Source of the DNA: Zingiber officinale
Taxonomy: Eukaryota; Streptophyta; Magnoliopsida; Zingiberales; Zingiberaceae
Direction of reading: 5' to 3'
NCBI RefSeq assembly: GCF_018446385.1
Contig: NC_055996.1
Span: 12,821,317 to 12,885,316 of the forward strand
Length of the DNA stretch: 64,000 nt
The notes under the pieces are model-generated. The model was not told the origin of the DNA. It saw only the letters and a list, made by a program, of their open reading frames with translations, and made no database searches. The position numbers and the translations under genes were made by a program. Positions 35,375-46,572 of this stretch are shown piece by piece (position 1 is the stretch's first letter; each line of letters begins with the position of its first letter).

Positions 35375-35821
35375 TATAAATAATAAAATAAGAGCATTGT
35401 CCGCCGGCGAGCATTGTTTCTGCACCGAGGTTGCACATGCTTAATGGTCGTTCGTTATCACTTGTTAAGGGCCAAATGACGGAGGCATGCATGCCTTTGC
35501 TTTGCTTTGCTGTAATAGGTTTGAGGCCTAGACCGATGATGTTGATGAAAACAAAACTTGAAGTATGAGTGTGATTTATTGATGTATCCTTTATGGAAGA
35601 AGGAAAAAGGTTCATGAATCATGAAATGAGATCTGTTATTGGAACTACAGTAAATCATCAAGAAGTCTCTGCATTATGAATCTCAGGAACAAGACAAACA
35701 TGAAACAATGCACAAAAGCAATCCAACAAGACAAACAATGCACCAAATCTCAACACACCAATGAATGGGATCAAGTATTAGCACTCCAGACGCACTAATG
35801 AATGCATATGACTTTGGTTGT
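35375..35821. other. 3' flank of ankyrin copy B
   Basis: Matches the 3' flank of copy A (18470-18808) and carries TAATAAAATAAGAGCA, which recurs at about 40149. It probably includes the 3' UTR of copy B. Confidence 0.7.
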
Positions 35822-38802
35822 CTACTTCCAAATATTCCTGAACGCCGGCCAAAAGGTGGCTCCCCTGTAGTACAGCACAATCAAGCAGAGGGCAGGGAAG
35901 ACGGTGAGCTCCAGTATGAGCGGAATCAGGTAGTCGGACTCCGTTCTCTTCCCGCCGTAAATCTGCAGGAAGATGTTGCAGGTGAAGGAGACGAGCAGCG
36001 CCAAGAGCGCCATGGCGAAGGACAAGCAGGCCAAGAAGTACTTGGTCGGAATGGCCCGCCGGAACTGCTGTTCCCTGTAGGGCGAGATGACGAGGGAGAG
36101 GAAGAGGACCAGCGAGGTGGTGGCGCAGGAGAGGCCGATGACGTAGGTGTGGGAGAAGATTTTGAAGGGCAGCCTGTTCATGTACACCGGATTCCCTGTC
36201 TTGTCGTCCTTCTCGCCGGGGATCGAGAAGCTCGATGCGAACACCACCGCGGCCACCAGCCCCGCGCAGGTCTTCCCCATCTCCATCAGCTGGTTCTTGC
36301 AGTTCTTGACCATCTGTTTGTGGTTCTCACTGAACACCTCTTGCGCCGTCTTCCTCTCCTCGTTCCGACTGTACATCAGCTCCTTCGGCACCATCCTTTG
36401 CAATTTCTACTCAATTGGTGAGAAAACTTCACTTTCTCCAGATTGATTACCTATTGAAGGATTGGCATAAAAAACTTCTGGTCGATCTGTTTGTTTACCT
36501 CAAAAAAAAGGAGCTCGTCTTGCAACTGCACGACGTCTTCTGTATCGGGAGGAATCCTCTCCGAAGCAAAATGCAGGATGGTCCTCCTCGTCCTTGACTC
36601 AGTGTGTGAGAGCAGCCAGGAGGGAAGGACAGGATTAGGGCCCTTCGTCTTCTGGCGGATGATCTCCACGATCTCCCGGTTGCCGCTCTCGATTGCTGCC
36701 TGGAGGACGTTCCGGCCGCGGGTGTCCACGTACATCGCCGACTCCGGGCACACGTGCAGGATCTTTTCCACGAACTCGTGCAGGCCCATGTCGGCCCCAG
36801 TGATCAGCGGCGGCTCCGAAAAGTTCCGCTTCGAAGACATCTCGCTCTCGAGAAGCCCCTGGACCGCCGGCGCCTCGCTGCCGCGGGTGTCGTCGTGGAG
36901 GCGGAGGAGCTCGTCGACGAACGCGAGCAGCAGCTTGCGCTGCTGGGACTCTAGCCCTTTCTTACGGTCCAGAATGCCATGGCCCTTGTAGTTACGGGCA
37001 TGTCCATTGGCGCAGAAGTCGAAGTATTTGGGGTACTTCGCTAGGCATTCAATGAGTTCCACAGTGTCCAGGTGAAATTGTTTTAGATCGTACAGTTCGC
37101 TAATCCTGCTCGAAACTGCAAAACTTTGCTTCATTAAATTAATCTAATATTATTATAATAATTTTAATCAAATCAGCTCTGATGTTAATTAAAACTGTTT
37201 TAATATTGATTAAAGTTGCTACGAATTTGTCTATTAAAACTGCTGGAATCTTGGGATAGTTTTAGACAATCTTGAATTAGGGGTTTAACAAATTCTAAAG
37301 AAAAATAGACCAAAATAGAAAATGTCAATGAACTCACCTCGCCATAGAAGATGGAAAAGCAATTCGTGAATTGATCTTAAAATATTGTAGAATAACATGG
37401 AAATCCATCTCCCTGCAAGCATCCATCCACAACAATTATAAGTTAAGGCAGTCAAAATTCATAAGTAAAACATCTAATTAAGAAACATTTTGTTTTCAAT
37501 ATACAATTTAACTTGCCTAACTCGTTAATAGAAAGAAGGAAACTCATAATGAAATGCCTCGTTAATTACCTCTTTCTTCATCTTTCTTTTTCTCAATTTC
37601 TTGTGAATTTTCACCGTCAGAGTCTTGATTCTACTCGCATATAAATTTTAGGGGTAAATTAAACAGCATTATTAAATGAAAATAATTCATCAATATTTTT
37701 CTTTTTTTCCTCAATTTTTTTTTTAAAAAAATCAAAATAGATTAAAATTCTTACCTCGATATCGCTTTTGCCTCGCTTGCGAATCCACTTGGGAGGCTCC
37801 TTGAATCGGGGAATCCCTGACATTAAAATATTTGAGAATGACATTTCTTATTTTTCTATACGTAAATTTTATACTCATCTGTTATGACTATCAAATATAT
37901 TTTTTTTATACAAAAATTATTTATCAGTCGACATGCTAAAGGGTATTTTGGAAAAATAAAAGAAGTGAGTAGGTTACAGTTATAGAGGAAGTTTTCGAGT
38001 GATCCGAGGACCAATTGGCTGCGGAATGCCTCCGGAATGCTCGCCAGCAGTTGCAATGGAGTCAGCGCTGCGTAATTCCGGTATATTGCCAATTCCTGCC
38101 ACTTCATCGCAATCTCCAACGCCAGCCCTGCAGAATTTCAAGCAATCGTTCGACCGATCGATACATGAATCAATTAAAAAAATTTCTCCTTAAATCGGTG
38201 CTCATGTACGTACTCGGCGCATTGCCCATGATGGCGCAGTGGAGCACAGTGGCTCCATCGTAGGTACGGTCATCGTACGTCCGGTCCTCCGGCGGGCTTA
38301 TACTCTTGTCCGCCAGACGCCAAAACACCTCCCGCTGCCCAAAGAGAGCCGCCTTGTGCAGCGGCGTCTCCCCCTTATTGTTTCGCTTCTCCGCTAGACT
38401 GGGGGATTTGTTCAGCAACGCGTTCGCCACCTTCAGGTTGTCTAAGGCGGCGGCTACATGCAGCGCCGTGTCGCCGTCGTAGTTTTCAGCCTCGAGTTTG
38501 TCGTGGGACAACTTCTTGATAAGTTTAAGCGCTATCTGGGTTTTCTGGCAGGTAATGACGACGCTGAGCAGGGGATCGTCCATGAGGTTGACCGGGCCCT
38601 CGGGGTTCTCGGCCAGCCTCACGAGAGCATCCGTCTTCTCGTCGAGGATCAGCTTGTAAACCGTTCTGTAGTGCTTCTCGTTGTAGTCTGGCGGAGGCCT
38701 AAACTCCTCCATATCTTCGTCATCGCTACTCCTAGACTGCTCCATCTCCTCCTCTTCGTCGGAGATGATCGGCGGTAGGAGGATTACTGGTGGCGGCGCC
38801 AT
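35822..38802 (-). CDS. Ankyrin-PGG membrane protein (ACD6-like), copy B, intact
   Basis: Seven exons: E1 38214-38802, E2 37978-38127, E3 37755-37816, E4 37570-37630, E5 37338-37412, E6 36499-37115, E7 35822-36406. All introns are GT-AG and phases agree, giving 712 residues. E1 has an acidic N-terminus then ankyrin units DGDTALHVAA, KGETPLHKAALFG and DGATVLHCAIMG. E2 adds an amphipathic stretch ending LVLGSLENFLYN. E6 has further ankyrin-type units (PLITGADMGLHEFVEKIL, RGRNVLQAAIESGNREIVE, RTILHFASE). E7 is the PGG domain: TCAGLVAAVVFASSFSIPG, then three more membrane segments. The usual PGG triplet reads PGE here. Family members such as ACD6 sit in membranes and act in salicylate-linked defence; that role is inferred from family only. 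The ATG at 38802 is chosen because the open frame upstream lacks an ATG and follows a TATA box. Confidence 0.85.
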
Positions 38803-38884
38803 GGTAAGAGGTACGTGGTGGGGATGGTGAGACCCTGGTGTGCTGGCGAATGAAATGCTCTGTTGCAATGGATGGACGCTCGAT

Positions 38885-39012
38885 GTATATATAAACTGAT
38901 TAAAGATTCATTCGGTGGGCTGTGGGCAGACTCATGGCTTTACTAAATTAAGCTTTGCTTATGTCGGCAAACAGCATAAGATTCACACCTGTAGCACTCT
39001 AAGTCTGGCGTA
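38885..39012 (-). promoter_or_regulatory. Promoter of copy B with conserved block
   Basis: TATA box GTTTATATATACATC (minus strand) at about 38884-38898, 85 bp before the ATG. The conserved block GTGTGAATC ... CGACATAAGCAAAGCTTAAT lies at 38944-39012, as in copies A and C. Confidence 0.7.
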
Positions 39013-39079
39013 CTGTTCTTCTTTTTCTTTTTCGTTTTTTTCCTTAACTGCCAAATGGATCGGATTCGGAGCGGGGTAA

Positions 39080-40030
39080 AAAAACTGATCTCAGGTCAAT
39101 CATGATAGCCGAGAGGACGAGTGGTGGTGGGGTGAGTTGCACAGGGTCCAGGGTTACTCTCCTACAGTACGGTTCGATCCCACAACCTCATGTGACAAGT
39201 ATATCATCACTTATCATCTCGGATGACCCGTGAGATCCACTTAAGCGGCCGAAGGTGGAGATTCCAAATATGTCCCTCGGCAATATGCACGAACGATTAA
39301 TTAATTAGAGGATAATCAACCATTAATTTTTAATTAATGAAAAAGAACAAGATAAACAACTTGTCTTATCTCTTACGACCATGGAGACCTTGGCATCGTT
39401 GTCACAGATGTCCAAGGCCACCTCTATGCCGGAGTTGCCGCAGCCCACCACGAGGACCCGTTCGCCACGGTGCTTGTCCCCTTTGTCGTAGGCTCGTAGC
39501 AGCTGGTGTGCAGCACCTTGCAGTGGAACACCGCCACTCCGATGGTCTCCGGCCACACCATCTCCGCATTCTCGCCCATCGCCACCGACAATCACCTCGA
39601 CACGAACTCCACTCCGCCACCGCCGCTTCTGACGAAGCCGGCGGCGGCGGCACGAACGTGCCATAAGCCCAGGGACGGGTCGCACTCCGCTTGAACGGCC
39701 TCGACGCCGTAGAGCAGCGCGAGGGCGAATCAGTCGACGTAGCAGTCGAGGTAGTTGACGAACTGCTGGCGGGTTGGGTACTCGGGAAGATCGGGCGGGA
39801 AGGGCATTAACGGTAGCGCATAGTACGTACTTCTTCAGGAGGCAGAAATGGTTACAGGTTTCGGTTGGAACTGCTTAATCGATAGGAACCGTTTCAATCG
39901 GAATCATAAGATTGATTAATCGGTTCTATATAAAATGTTATAAATTAAAATTAATTAGAACTGATAAATCGATAAATTGGTTAACCGTTGGTTGAACATG
40001 CTTAGTCGGATTTGAATCGATCGATGTAAT
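39080..40030. other. About 950-bp insert in the 5' flank of copy B
   Basis: The 5' flank of copy C runs continuously from AAATGGGTCGGATATAACCG to GTCAGCCCGCTAGGGTCACA (61826-61900). In copy B the two halves are separated: AAATGGATCGGATTCGG at about 39054 and GTCAGCCTACTCGGGTCACA at 40060. The extra DNA contains the YUCCA fragment. TAAAAAAACT and TAAAAAACT stand at the two borders and might be a target duplication, though the sequence is simple. Confidence 0.55.
39360..39830 (-). pseudogene. YUCCA-type flavin monooxygenase fragment
   Basis: The minus strand reads [29 protein letters not shown], a stop (TGA at 39730-39732), FALALLYGVEAVQAECDPSL and GLW; after frame shifts, GENAEMVWPE; then GERVLVVGCGNSGIEVALDI, CDNDAKVSMVVRD. 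These are hallmarks of plant YUCCA enzymes, which make indole-3-acetic acid from indole-3-pyruvate: the PLMPFPE region, the EYPT motif and the NADPH-binding GxGxSG. The FAD-binding N-terminus and the C-terminal half are absent. With a stop and at least two frame changes it cannot make enzyme. It may have been carried here by a transposon or by a local duplication. Confidence 0.85.
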
Positions 40031-40139
40031 CCATTTAAAAAACTAGCCATACTTAACTTGTCAGCCTACTCGGGTCACAGACGACCCAGTATCGAGTCAT
40101 AGACTCATAGTAGATAATTAATGAACTATTAAAGGCACG

Positions 40140-40680
40140 ACTTAAAAATAATAAAATAAGAGCAATGTCTGCCCGCGAACATTGTCTCTGCACTGAGCCC
40201 GGGGTTCTGCACTGGGGTTGTGCATAGGAGTGTAAATGAATTGAATTAAGTCGAGTATGTTTAAAAATTTAAGGTTTAAATTCGGCTGGAAATAGGTATA
40301 TTTGAGTTCGAGCTTGATTCGGAGCTCGATTCGGAGCTCGAAAAATTTAAAATGTTTGGTTCGAATTCGGCTTGAAATATTCGAATATGTTCGTGAACTA
40401 TTCAAATTATTACTCGAAGATAGGTTTCAAATACTCGAAATTTATTTATTTAATATATATTTAACTTATATTAATAAATATTAAGGCTCGTGAGCGGCTC
40501 GAACAATATAATTTGGGCTCGAGTTCAGCTCGAAAAAAAGTTTGAACATGTTCGAATTCGGCTCGAATTAGATAAATTTAAATACGAATCGAATATTTTT
40601 CGAGCCGGCTCGAAAAACTTGCGTGCCAGCTCGATTCGTTTGCAGTCCTAGTTTCGTATGCTTAATGGTCGTTCGTTATC
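40140..40680. repeat. Stray 3' flank of an ankyrin gene unit, split by a TIR element
   Basis: 40149-40205 (TAATAAAATAAGAGCAATGT ... CATTGTCTCTGCACTGAG) and 40655-40680 (CTTAATGGTCGTTCGTTATC) match the 3' flank of copy B at 35385-35460. Between them sits the TIR element 40226-40652. There is no gene attached to this flank. Confidence 0.65.
40226..40652. mobile_element. TIR element of the CTCG-rich family
   Basis: The left end TAGGAGTGTAAATGAATTGA and the right end GAATCGAGC-type inverted repeat (CTCGATTCGTTTGCAGTCCTA) are imperfect inverted repeats. The interior repeats GAGCTCGA and GGCTCGAA. Same type as 20453-21117. Confidence 0.6.
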
Positions 40681-41867
40681 CTGAATTAATAGCAGAGCCT
40701 GCCCTTATGGTTTAAAGGCCCGGTAAAATTATAAATTATTTCATAATTTTATCTTCCATCATATTTACGATAGATTTAATATATTCTTTATCAATGTTAA
40801 CATATGTAAAATTTAAATACAGGTTTGGTTTGCAAGAATAATTGGATTCCTCGTGAATTTTTAGAATAGTATTATTAACTTAACTTCAAATAACTAGCTA
40901 GAATGTAAATTTTAATAAAATAGTTGTTCCTTTTACTTCAGCTTAGTTATTCTTTCCATCAATTTAAATAATAATTATTTTAATTTATAAAATTTTATTT
41001 TCAGAAATGAGATAAAGAAAATTTTTTAATTGTGAGAAGAGTATTTATAGTAAGATAATTGTTCCTTTTTTATTTATACATAAATTTTATAATTCTAACA
41101 TAAAAATATGAATGAAGCATTAATTTTAAAATTATGGATATAAATTTTTTTCCCATTCCTATACTATTAAATTATCCACTAATAATAATACTATTTGTAA
41201 TCAATTTTATTTAGAATGCAAAAGATGTTTACAAAAATAATCACTTGAATTCTTAGTAAAACAACACTTACTCCGAAAAAAATGTTACAAAATCCTGACA
41301 CATACAAAAAAAAATGTATAACCTAGCTAGTTAGCTTACCTCCATAATCCTTATTTTTAACCTCAATATAGGAATTTGAAAGAACGAAAAAAACACCAAA
41401 AAGACCTATCACAAATATATTCACTTTGAGTTTGAACAACTTAAACAATATATTTAACAAAGCATTTAAGAATTAAAATCTTTTTATCCAAAAAAAAAAA
41501 TGATAATATTATTTATATATTTCAGTTGATAAGAAAAATTATATCTCAATATAAATAAATTATAACTAAAAGTAAACGGTTCATAATCATGGGAGCGCAA
41601 CTGAGCACTACCATCGATCTGCCTCTTCAAAACAACAATAACAACAAGGTGGAGGAATAATTCACTTCAAGTCGAAACAATAGCCATGGCCGTTAAGGTA
41701 CAGAAATAATTACCATGGAGGCATGCACTTCTGTTACCATGCACTTCTATTTTGGGTCAAACTCATTATATGCATATGAAAATACAGTGTGTAGAAACAA
41801 AACAAAAAACATGATTAATAAGAAAATAAAAAGTATGAATGTTTACCGACAAGGGAGTTTCTAAAGG
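40681..41867. other. AT-rich intergenic DNA
   Basis: No gene, RNA or clear repeat is recognised. Homopolymer runs of A and T are frequent. Confidence 0.5.
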
Positions 41868-42324
41868 ATCGAAAAGGAGTGAGAGGGGGTGAATATCGCT
41901 CCTTAAAACTTTTCATTTTGAATCGTTAAAACAAGAATAATGGAGTAGAAAATAAAGAATTCATTTTGGTTACTTAGGTTGGAGTCTATGTTGACTCCTA
42001 CTCCAAGATCTGTGATCCTTGATCACACTGTTGGGCAGTTTACTATAATTCTTCTTCCTAAAATCTTCGGAAAGAAGCAATTTGTACAGATGAAAAGATA
42101 GTAACACACTACTATCTTTTAGAAAGTAAACAATGCAAGCATAACTAAAATATACCAACAATAGAAATAGATGTTGAAGCTCGTCGACACTTCTCGGTGT
42201 AGTAGCTTGCACATGAAGTTGAGGCGCTAAATGACAAAAGCACGAGCAGAGTAGAACAGAAAATTTGTATAGCAGAAGTTATCTTCGTAAGCTCAGATCT
42301 CAAGGTCCTTTTATAAGCCATGTC

Positions 42325-42665
42325 CAGTCGGCCAAAAAGCCCTTCGGTCGACTGATCTGTTCGATCGACTGAACCCTTTATCGGTCGACGAAATACTGCT
42401 CTTTCCTTTAGCGATGAGATCTAATCTTCGTATAATTAATGTCATTAAAGGTTTGGTCGACTAATCACATGGTTCGGTTGACCGATCCCTCAAATTACCT
42501 TCTTCGCTGGGGTCCGAATCTGCTTCATCATCAATACTAATTAATGTTCAGTCGACCGATCATTGGGTGCGATCGATCAATCCCCTTGCATTCCAAATGT
42601 GTTATGCTAGATCACTCTATGTTGTGTCAGCTTTGTTCGGTCGACCAATCCCTAGGTTCAGTCGG
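42325..42665. repeat. GGTCGACC-type palindromic repeat cluster
   Basis: At least nine scattered copies of words such as CGGTCGACTGATC, TCGGTTGACCGATC and CAGTCGACCGATC. It is organised like the ATCGAT clusters of E1/E2 but with a different core. Confidence 0.65.
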
Positions 42666-43368
42666 CTAATCCACCTGGATCCTACAAAACAGAGTTAATG
42701 TGAATACTTCTACAAAACAGAGTTAACACAGTATAGTATGATGCATGAATAGTGAAGAATGAGTAGATAGTGAATCTATCTTTGATCTCAACTTGGAAAC
42801 TTACCGATTTTTTCAGTTGAATTAGTGACCTAGGGTTTGTCCCTTCTCAGGACACGACCTCCTCGTTGCTCTACTCTAGTTGATTACATCAATCTACGTG
42901 TCAAACATTGGTCCTCTAGACCCGTTTAGACTTTTCTCTGCTTAGTGTCTAATACCTGATTCAGTAAGACTTTTCCTGCAATACTACATTAGCCAATCGT
43001 AATAATAGTAATACAAAATACTATGGTAAAAGATAAATGATCAAAGAAGGATCAAAGATCAAAGATCTCCCAGCAAGGATCAAGGAACAAGGGAGAAAAG
43101 GTAGTCCAACTCTATGCAAGGATCAAAGATCTGATCTCTTAGCTCAACAACCTCGGAGAAAATGTAATAAATCGTGACTCTTTAAGGTGCTCATTTAACG
43201 CCTTTCAGAGAACTCTAGAGTGATCAGTCTTAGTAGATGCCTACTACATCTCTAAGGAGCTCGAAACAAGTACTCTTGAAAATTTATTTTCAACTTTTGA
43301 ACTTCACGAGTCTCATTGTGTAGATAATCAAGAAATAAAAAAAATCTAACAACATTGCCCTAAAAGCC

Positions 43369-43824
43369 ATGAAGGACGAATCAGACGTTGACACTTCCCT
43401 CGGCAATGACGAATCAACATATATGGTAAGGAAATTTAAGAAATTCTTTAGACCAAATAAATTTAATCAAGTGCAGGCGAAGAAAAGAAGAGCATGGAAG
43501 ATAAGATGTTATAACTGCAATGAAGAGAGGCATATCAAGGAGGACTGTCCAAAGTTGAAGAAGAAGAACAACAAGAAAGGTCAAAGCACAATAAAGCACA
43601 AACCCTTGAAGGCGACTTGGGATGAGTCGTCATCAGAATCTGATCTGGAGGAGTACGCTGGACTTGCACAGATGCTAAGTCACCAGGAGGAGAGCATAGA
43701 CGAAGGGGGAGGCTCCTTAGAAGAAAGCTGTAGCGAGGAGGAAGAAACAAACTTCAGAGTAAATCTGCTAAGTGAGGTATGTTTATTACCCCTAACCAAT
43801 TATATAGAGGTATTAAATCTATGA
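43369..43824 (+). pseudogene. Gag remnant with CCHC knuckle
   Basis: The frame starting MKDESDVDTSLGNDESTYMV includes a basic stretch, a knuckle CYNCNEERHIKEDC, and an acidic Ser/Glu-rich tail (WDESSSESDLEEY ... EESCSEEEE). The pattern of basic linker, zinc knuckle and acidic tail is a plant gag C-terminus. The upstream capsid domain is not recognisable. Fossil. Confidence 0.7.
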
Positions 43825-44869
43825 CTAAATCATTATATAAACTTAAATCTAAAAATAATAATTTGAAAAATAAAATTTTAGAATTGAAATTAATTATAGT
43901 AAATACATGTCCTTTATAAATGTATGATAAATTAAAGGATGAAAATGAAAAATTGAAGGACCAAATTTAAAAATCTAGAAATTTTGAATGTGTTAATCAA
44001 AATACCTAGAGAAATTATAAAAGCCCAAATTCGTATTTTAAATATCATAAGGACCAAATTAGAAAAATATCATAAAAATATGTTCCAAAGAAATTTCTTA
44101 TCAATCATATAGGTAAAAATTTATTTTGGATCCCTAAATCTTGTTTATTATAAATAATTATTATACATATTTTATGTTTAGGAATATTAATTTTACTTAC
44201 AAAACAAAGTTCGTATGCTTACTTAACATTTATTATTGATTTTTTTTTCTATTGCCTTAATGAAAAATCTCTCGGTATTAATTTTTTTTAAAAAATTTTT
44301 GATTAAATTTTTTTAATGAATTTCTAATTGAAAAATCATAATTTAAAATTTTTTTTATGTATTTTGGAAAACCTAATTTTCAAAAAAAATATCGTTATAT
44401 TTTGAATAAAGAGAAAAATCAACTTGATTTTTAGGCTAATAAGACTATTTTAAATATTCAGTTTTAAAAAGAATTATGTCTATTTAAAATATTTTTTTGT
44501 TACCATCTTTCTTTTATAAATTCATATCCAAATTTGTTATATTGTTAGAATCATTGAATTTTTGTTTGAAAATATTTTTTTTGTAAATTTTTAACAAATA
44601 ATGAATTTTCTATAGATTATTTATCAAAAACCTTATTTTTAAAACTAAAAATATCTTGAAAACTTTTTTTTTTTTTGAAAAAAATTAATTTTGCATTAGT
44701 TGTACGTTCTGTTCTTAATTCTTAGAAAATTTTGGAGATTTATTTGAATAAAAATAAATTTTTAAAATTTAACTTGTAAAAATTATGTTTTTGTGTAGAA
44801 TAATTTGTTTATACTAAAATATTTATAAACTTTTTATGAAATTTTTTTTGCATATTCATATACTTCTTT

Positions 44870-45029
44870 ATCCGGTGGTAAGATGAGGCTCACCCGGTAG
44901 TAAGTCAAAGTGGTCAACATCCAGGGCAGGCGTCCAATCGAGCGAGATACCTTCCCAAGCGGCAGGAAGAATAGCCGACTCGACATCTCGACAGCTCAGC
45001 ATGACGCCGAGTTTCCGACGTTAAGAGAT
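44870..45029 (+). repeat. Gypsy-like LTR, left piece (split by E2)
   Basis: Continues at 52350 after the E2 insertion. The two pieces are joined conceptually only by the 5-bp duplication gagat (45025-45029 and 52345-52349). The left boundary is uncertain. Confidence 0.65.
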
Positions 45030-46572
45030 TGTTGGGACCAAAATGAAGCTAGAGGGGGGGGGGGGGGGGGGGGGGAATAGCTCTTCGCGTGCTAGGTGCT
45101 CGTCGTTGTTTGTTTCTTCAGAGATATGCAGCGGAAATACAAGAAACAAAAACACACAACGCTAACAAGGATGGTTTACTTGGTATCCACCTCACAAGAG
45201 GTGACTAGTCCAAGGATCCACACCTACTCACGCACCCTCCACTAATAAACACTCCTTTATGGTAACTACCAAAGGCGGAGAAGCCCTACAAGACTCTCAA
45301 TACAAGAAGAAAGGGAAAGGTAATGAAATACAAGCACAAGCTTATAATGAGTACAAAAGTCCTAACCCTAGCTTCTTCTTCTTGTTTTTGATCCGCCTCT
45401 TGACTTGGAAGAACCTCCAAGAACCTTGAAGAACTAGCGATCTGGAGCTTAGTGAGAGCTGTGGAGTTGCTGGTGAAGATTGTGATTGAACAGTAGAAGT
45501 TCTGCCGAAGAAGACGCACGCCAACGGCCTTTATCTGCACCAACGGTCGGATCCCGATCGATTGGATTGCTCCCAATCGATCGGGGAGGCTTTGGATCGA
45601 TCCACGAATCGATCCAAAGCGCCTCTGAGCTCTGGAAATTTGCCTGGATCAATCGGCTGATCGATCCATAGCTTATCGCGACATACAACACCTTCCCAAT
45701 CGATCCACTGATCGATTGGGACCTCTGGATCGATCGACTGATCGATCCAGAGGCATTCTATGCGCTCGCGACTTCCTCCCAATCGATCCACTGATCGATT
45801 GGGACGAAGGCTTCTCGCAGGGACACCCCAATCGATCGACCGATCGATTGGGCTCCAGCCAATCGATCGACTGATCGATTCGGCTTCTGGTTTTTGCCCA
45901 AAACCAAGCCCCAAGCCTCCCAAACCAACATCCGGTCAACCTTGACCTGTTGGTTCATCATGCCTAGCATCCGATCACCCTTGACCTGCTAGGACTCCCT
46001 CACCAAGTGTCCGGTCACTCCCTTTGACCCACTTGGATTTTTCTTCATCTTGCCAAGTATCCGGTCACTCCCTTGACCTACTTGGACTTTCACCATATGT
46101 CTGGTCAACCTTGACCCATCTGGATCTCTCCGTGCCAACTATCCAGTCAATCCTTTGACCTACTTGGACTTTCACCAGATGTCTGGTCAACCTTGACCCA
46201 TTTAGATTTCCCCGTGCCTGACTTCACTCACCAGGACTTCCAATCTGCCTAGCTTCACTCACTAGGACTTCTCTTCTGCCTGGCTTCACTCACCAGGTCT
46301 TTCACCTAGCTTCACTCACTAGGATTTTCACCTGGCTTCACTCACCAGGTCTTTCACCTAGCTTCACTCACTAGGATTTTCACCTGGCTTCACTCACCAG
46401 GATTTTCTTCTGCCTAACATCCCAGTTAGGACTTCCCAGTCAAGTATCCGGTCATCCTTGACCTACTTGACTCTTCTTCAAACAACCTTGTATTGTCAAA
46501 CATCGAAACTCAAACCAAGACTCAAGCTTGGTCAACCAGGTCAACCTTGACCTGAGGGATGTTGCACCAACA
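45030..46572 (-). repeat. Left (3') LTR of E2
   Basis: 1543 bp. Includes a run of 23 G at 45054-45076, ATCGAT palindromes at 45555-45885, TTGACC-rich segments, and the CTTCACTCACTAGGA / CTTCACTCACCAGG minisatellite (46210-46405). Confidence 0.92.

Larger units (their letters stand above)
41868..44870 (+). mobile_element. Degenerate gag-bearing LTR element with GGTCGACC repeats
   Basis: The left edge AGGATCGAAAAGGAGTGAGAGG resembles the E1/E2 LTR edge (GAGAGGGGGTGAATA shared). 42330-42660 holds repeated TCGGTCGAC, GTTCGATCGAC and GTCGACCGATC words. A gag remnant follows at 43369-43824, then a long AT-rich tail. No second LTR was identified with confidence. Old and heavily decayed. Confidence 0.45.

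Noticed and set aside
38803-38868. Longer N-terminus of copy B
   Set aside because: The upstream frame has no ATG; it begins with TTG and is best read as 5' UTR.
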